56,637 bases of DNA, taken from NCBI GenBank assembly GCA_902787095.1, contig CADAFC010000003.1, forward strand, positions 1-56,637. Reading direction: 5' to 3'. The position numbers and the translations under genes are program-made. The notes beneath the pieces were generated by a model, which had not been told where the DNA came from, searched no databases, and saw only the letters and a list, made by a program, of their open reading frames with translations. This document shows, piece by piece, positions 55,857 through 56,637 of this stretch. The DNA comes from an uncultured Bacteroidia bacterium. GTDB taxonomy: Bacteria; Bacteroidota; Bacteroidia; Bacteroidales; F082. Each line of letters begins with the position of its first letter. Position 1 is the stretch's first letter.

Positions 55857-56637
55857 CTACGATTTAGGTGTAGTGAATACTATAGAACGAATTGCCATAG
55901 TTCTTCGCGGTGATGGCTTAAATCTGAATGTGAGCCACGTAGATTCTTGCTGATAGTATGTAAGAATGTCATCCGCAGTTAAAGCCACGAGATTGCCTGC
56001 GGACCCATAAAGGCCGACGATCGTAGTGTTACCAAAATACGTCATCAACGTAGAAGTGCCAGGCGCGGTATAGATCGGCCATAGTGTTAAATTCCCAGAT
56101 CTGTTCCCATAAGCATCGCTGCTATAGAAATATCCGACGTGATAGTTAAGGCTTTGGTCTTTCGGATAAATACGAATAACAATGTTTGTAATGGTAACAG
56201 ACGTGGATGATCGATCATTACAACATAACCACAAAGCGCCAGTATCCATCAAGATATAGCCAATGCCAAGTATGGCGGTAGAGCTTGGCATTGCGGAAAC
56301 TGAATCTGTATAACGATTCCATTCACCATTCACATAATGTCCCACTTCATAATCATTTGAATAATCATATCCAGTCCACGGAGTTGTACATTGCTCATCT
56401 GTATATAACTGATATACACGTTCACTATCTACGTTTCCAGTAAATGAAGATGAAACGCTTAACTGACAACGCTTAGATCCGCTCGCCATGTACAGTGTAA
56501 TCTCTGTATATTGGATAACCTCAGCAAACACCAGATGCGCAACAACATCCCCCGTCAAACTGTAACTACTACCGAACGCACCAATATCCCATGCAGACGG
56601 CTTCCATGTTTTACCACCACTCTCATACTCACCATCG
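55857..56637 (-). CDS. Distal tail / host-contact protein, C-terminal part
   Basis: Continuation of the gene that starts at 1079 and crosses the circular join: the frame is open to the right end and matches base 2 phase on the left. It adds about 227 residues beyond the window's left part, ending at the stop at 55857 (MAIRSIVFTTPKS). This half contains GWDGYDYSNDYEVGHYVNG-like Tyr-rich sequence and beta-structure. See the entry at 1-1079. Confidence 0.8.
   Translation of the reverse strand, partial: DGEYESGGKTWKPSAWDIGAFGSSYSLTGDVVAHLVFAEVIQYTEITLYMASGSKRCQLSVSSSFTGNVDSERVYQLYTDEQCTTPWTGYDYSNDYEVGHYVNGEWNRYTDSVSAMPSSTAILGIGYILMDTGALWLCCNDRSSTSVTITNIVIRIYPKDQSLNYHVGYFYSSDAYGNRSGNLTLWPIYTAPGTSTLMTYFGNTTIVGLYGSAGNLVALTADDILTYYQQESTWLTFRFKPSPRRTMAIRSIVFTTPKS
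56539..56637. repeat. Terminal direct repeat, right copy (circular join)
   Basis: Identical to bases 1-99; see that entry. Confidence 0.97.

Overview
The window is a complete, circularly permuted genome of a tailed phage with a contractile tail. The first 99 bases recur exactly as the last 99, so the molecule closes to about 56,538 bp, and one gene runs across the join. The tail block follows the order of the Bacillus PBSX-type xkd cluster (sheath, tube, chaperone, tape measure, XkdP, XkdQ, DUF2577, DUF2634, baseplate J, DUF2313). The lysis block, however, has a nested inner/outer spanin pair, which only makes sense in a host with an outer membrane. A diderm Firmicute (Negativicutes) or a proteobacterium is therefore more likely than a Gram-positive host; this is inference.

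Layout. (1) A leftward late block starts at the terminase genes (26807), runs down through portal, head, connector, tail and baseplate to base 1, continues across the circle from 56538, and ends at the terminator near 50108-50125 after tail-fibre-like, deoxynucleoside-kinase and membrane-protein genes. (2) The 26808-27268 divide holds a leftward promoter, TGTCACAT operator-like sites, an AT-rich tract and eight 11-bp TTTAAACG repeats. (3) A rightward block (27269-34569) carries a ParB-like/DNA methyltransferase fusion, spanins, a structured non-coding RNA region with two tRNA-like folds, a transglycosylase, an amidase, dUTPase, a VRR-NUC nuclease and small unknown genes. (4) A leftward tyrosine integrase (35787-34759) suggests a temperate phage, although no CI-like repressor was recognised. 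(5) A leftward early block (49371 down to 36022) encodes many small unknown proteins, two SSBs, a Cas4/RecB-like nuclease, an ERF annealase, a putative initiator and helicase loader, an ArdC-like protein and a DnaB helicase. It ends at a strong terminator (35971-36004).

Most notable: two copies of an origin-like module (AT-rich tract, conserved 30-bp block, 11-bp TTTAAAC repeats), one in the replication operon and one at the late/rightward divide; a cassette of six Lys/Ala-rich proteins between decoration and capsid genes, most sharing an N-terminal D-x-F-like motif and lying beside a DUF2213 protein with a very acidic repeat region; two tandem tRNA-like folds with abnormal anticodon loops followed by a multi-branched RNA whose terminator abuts the transglycosylase start codon; a classic -1 frameshift site in the tail chaperone gene; and a dUTPase whose essential C-terminal motif lies in another frame after a nine-A run.

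All functional names rest on motifs and gene order read by eye; no database search was run.
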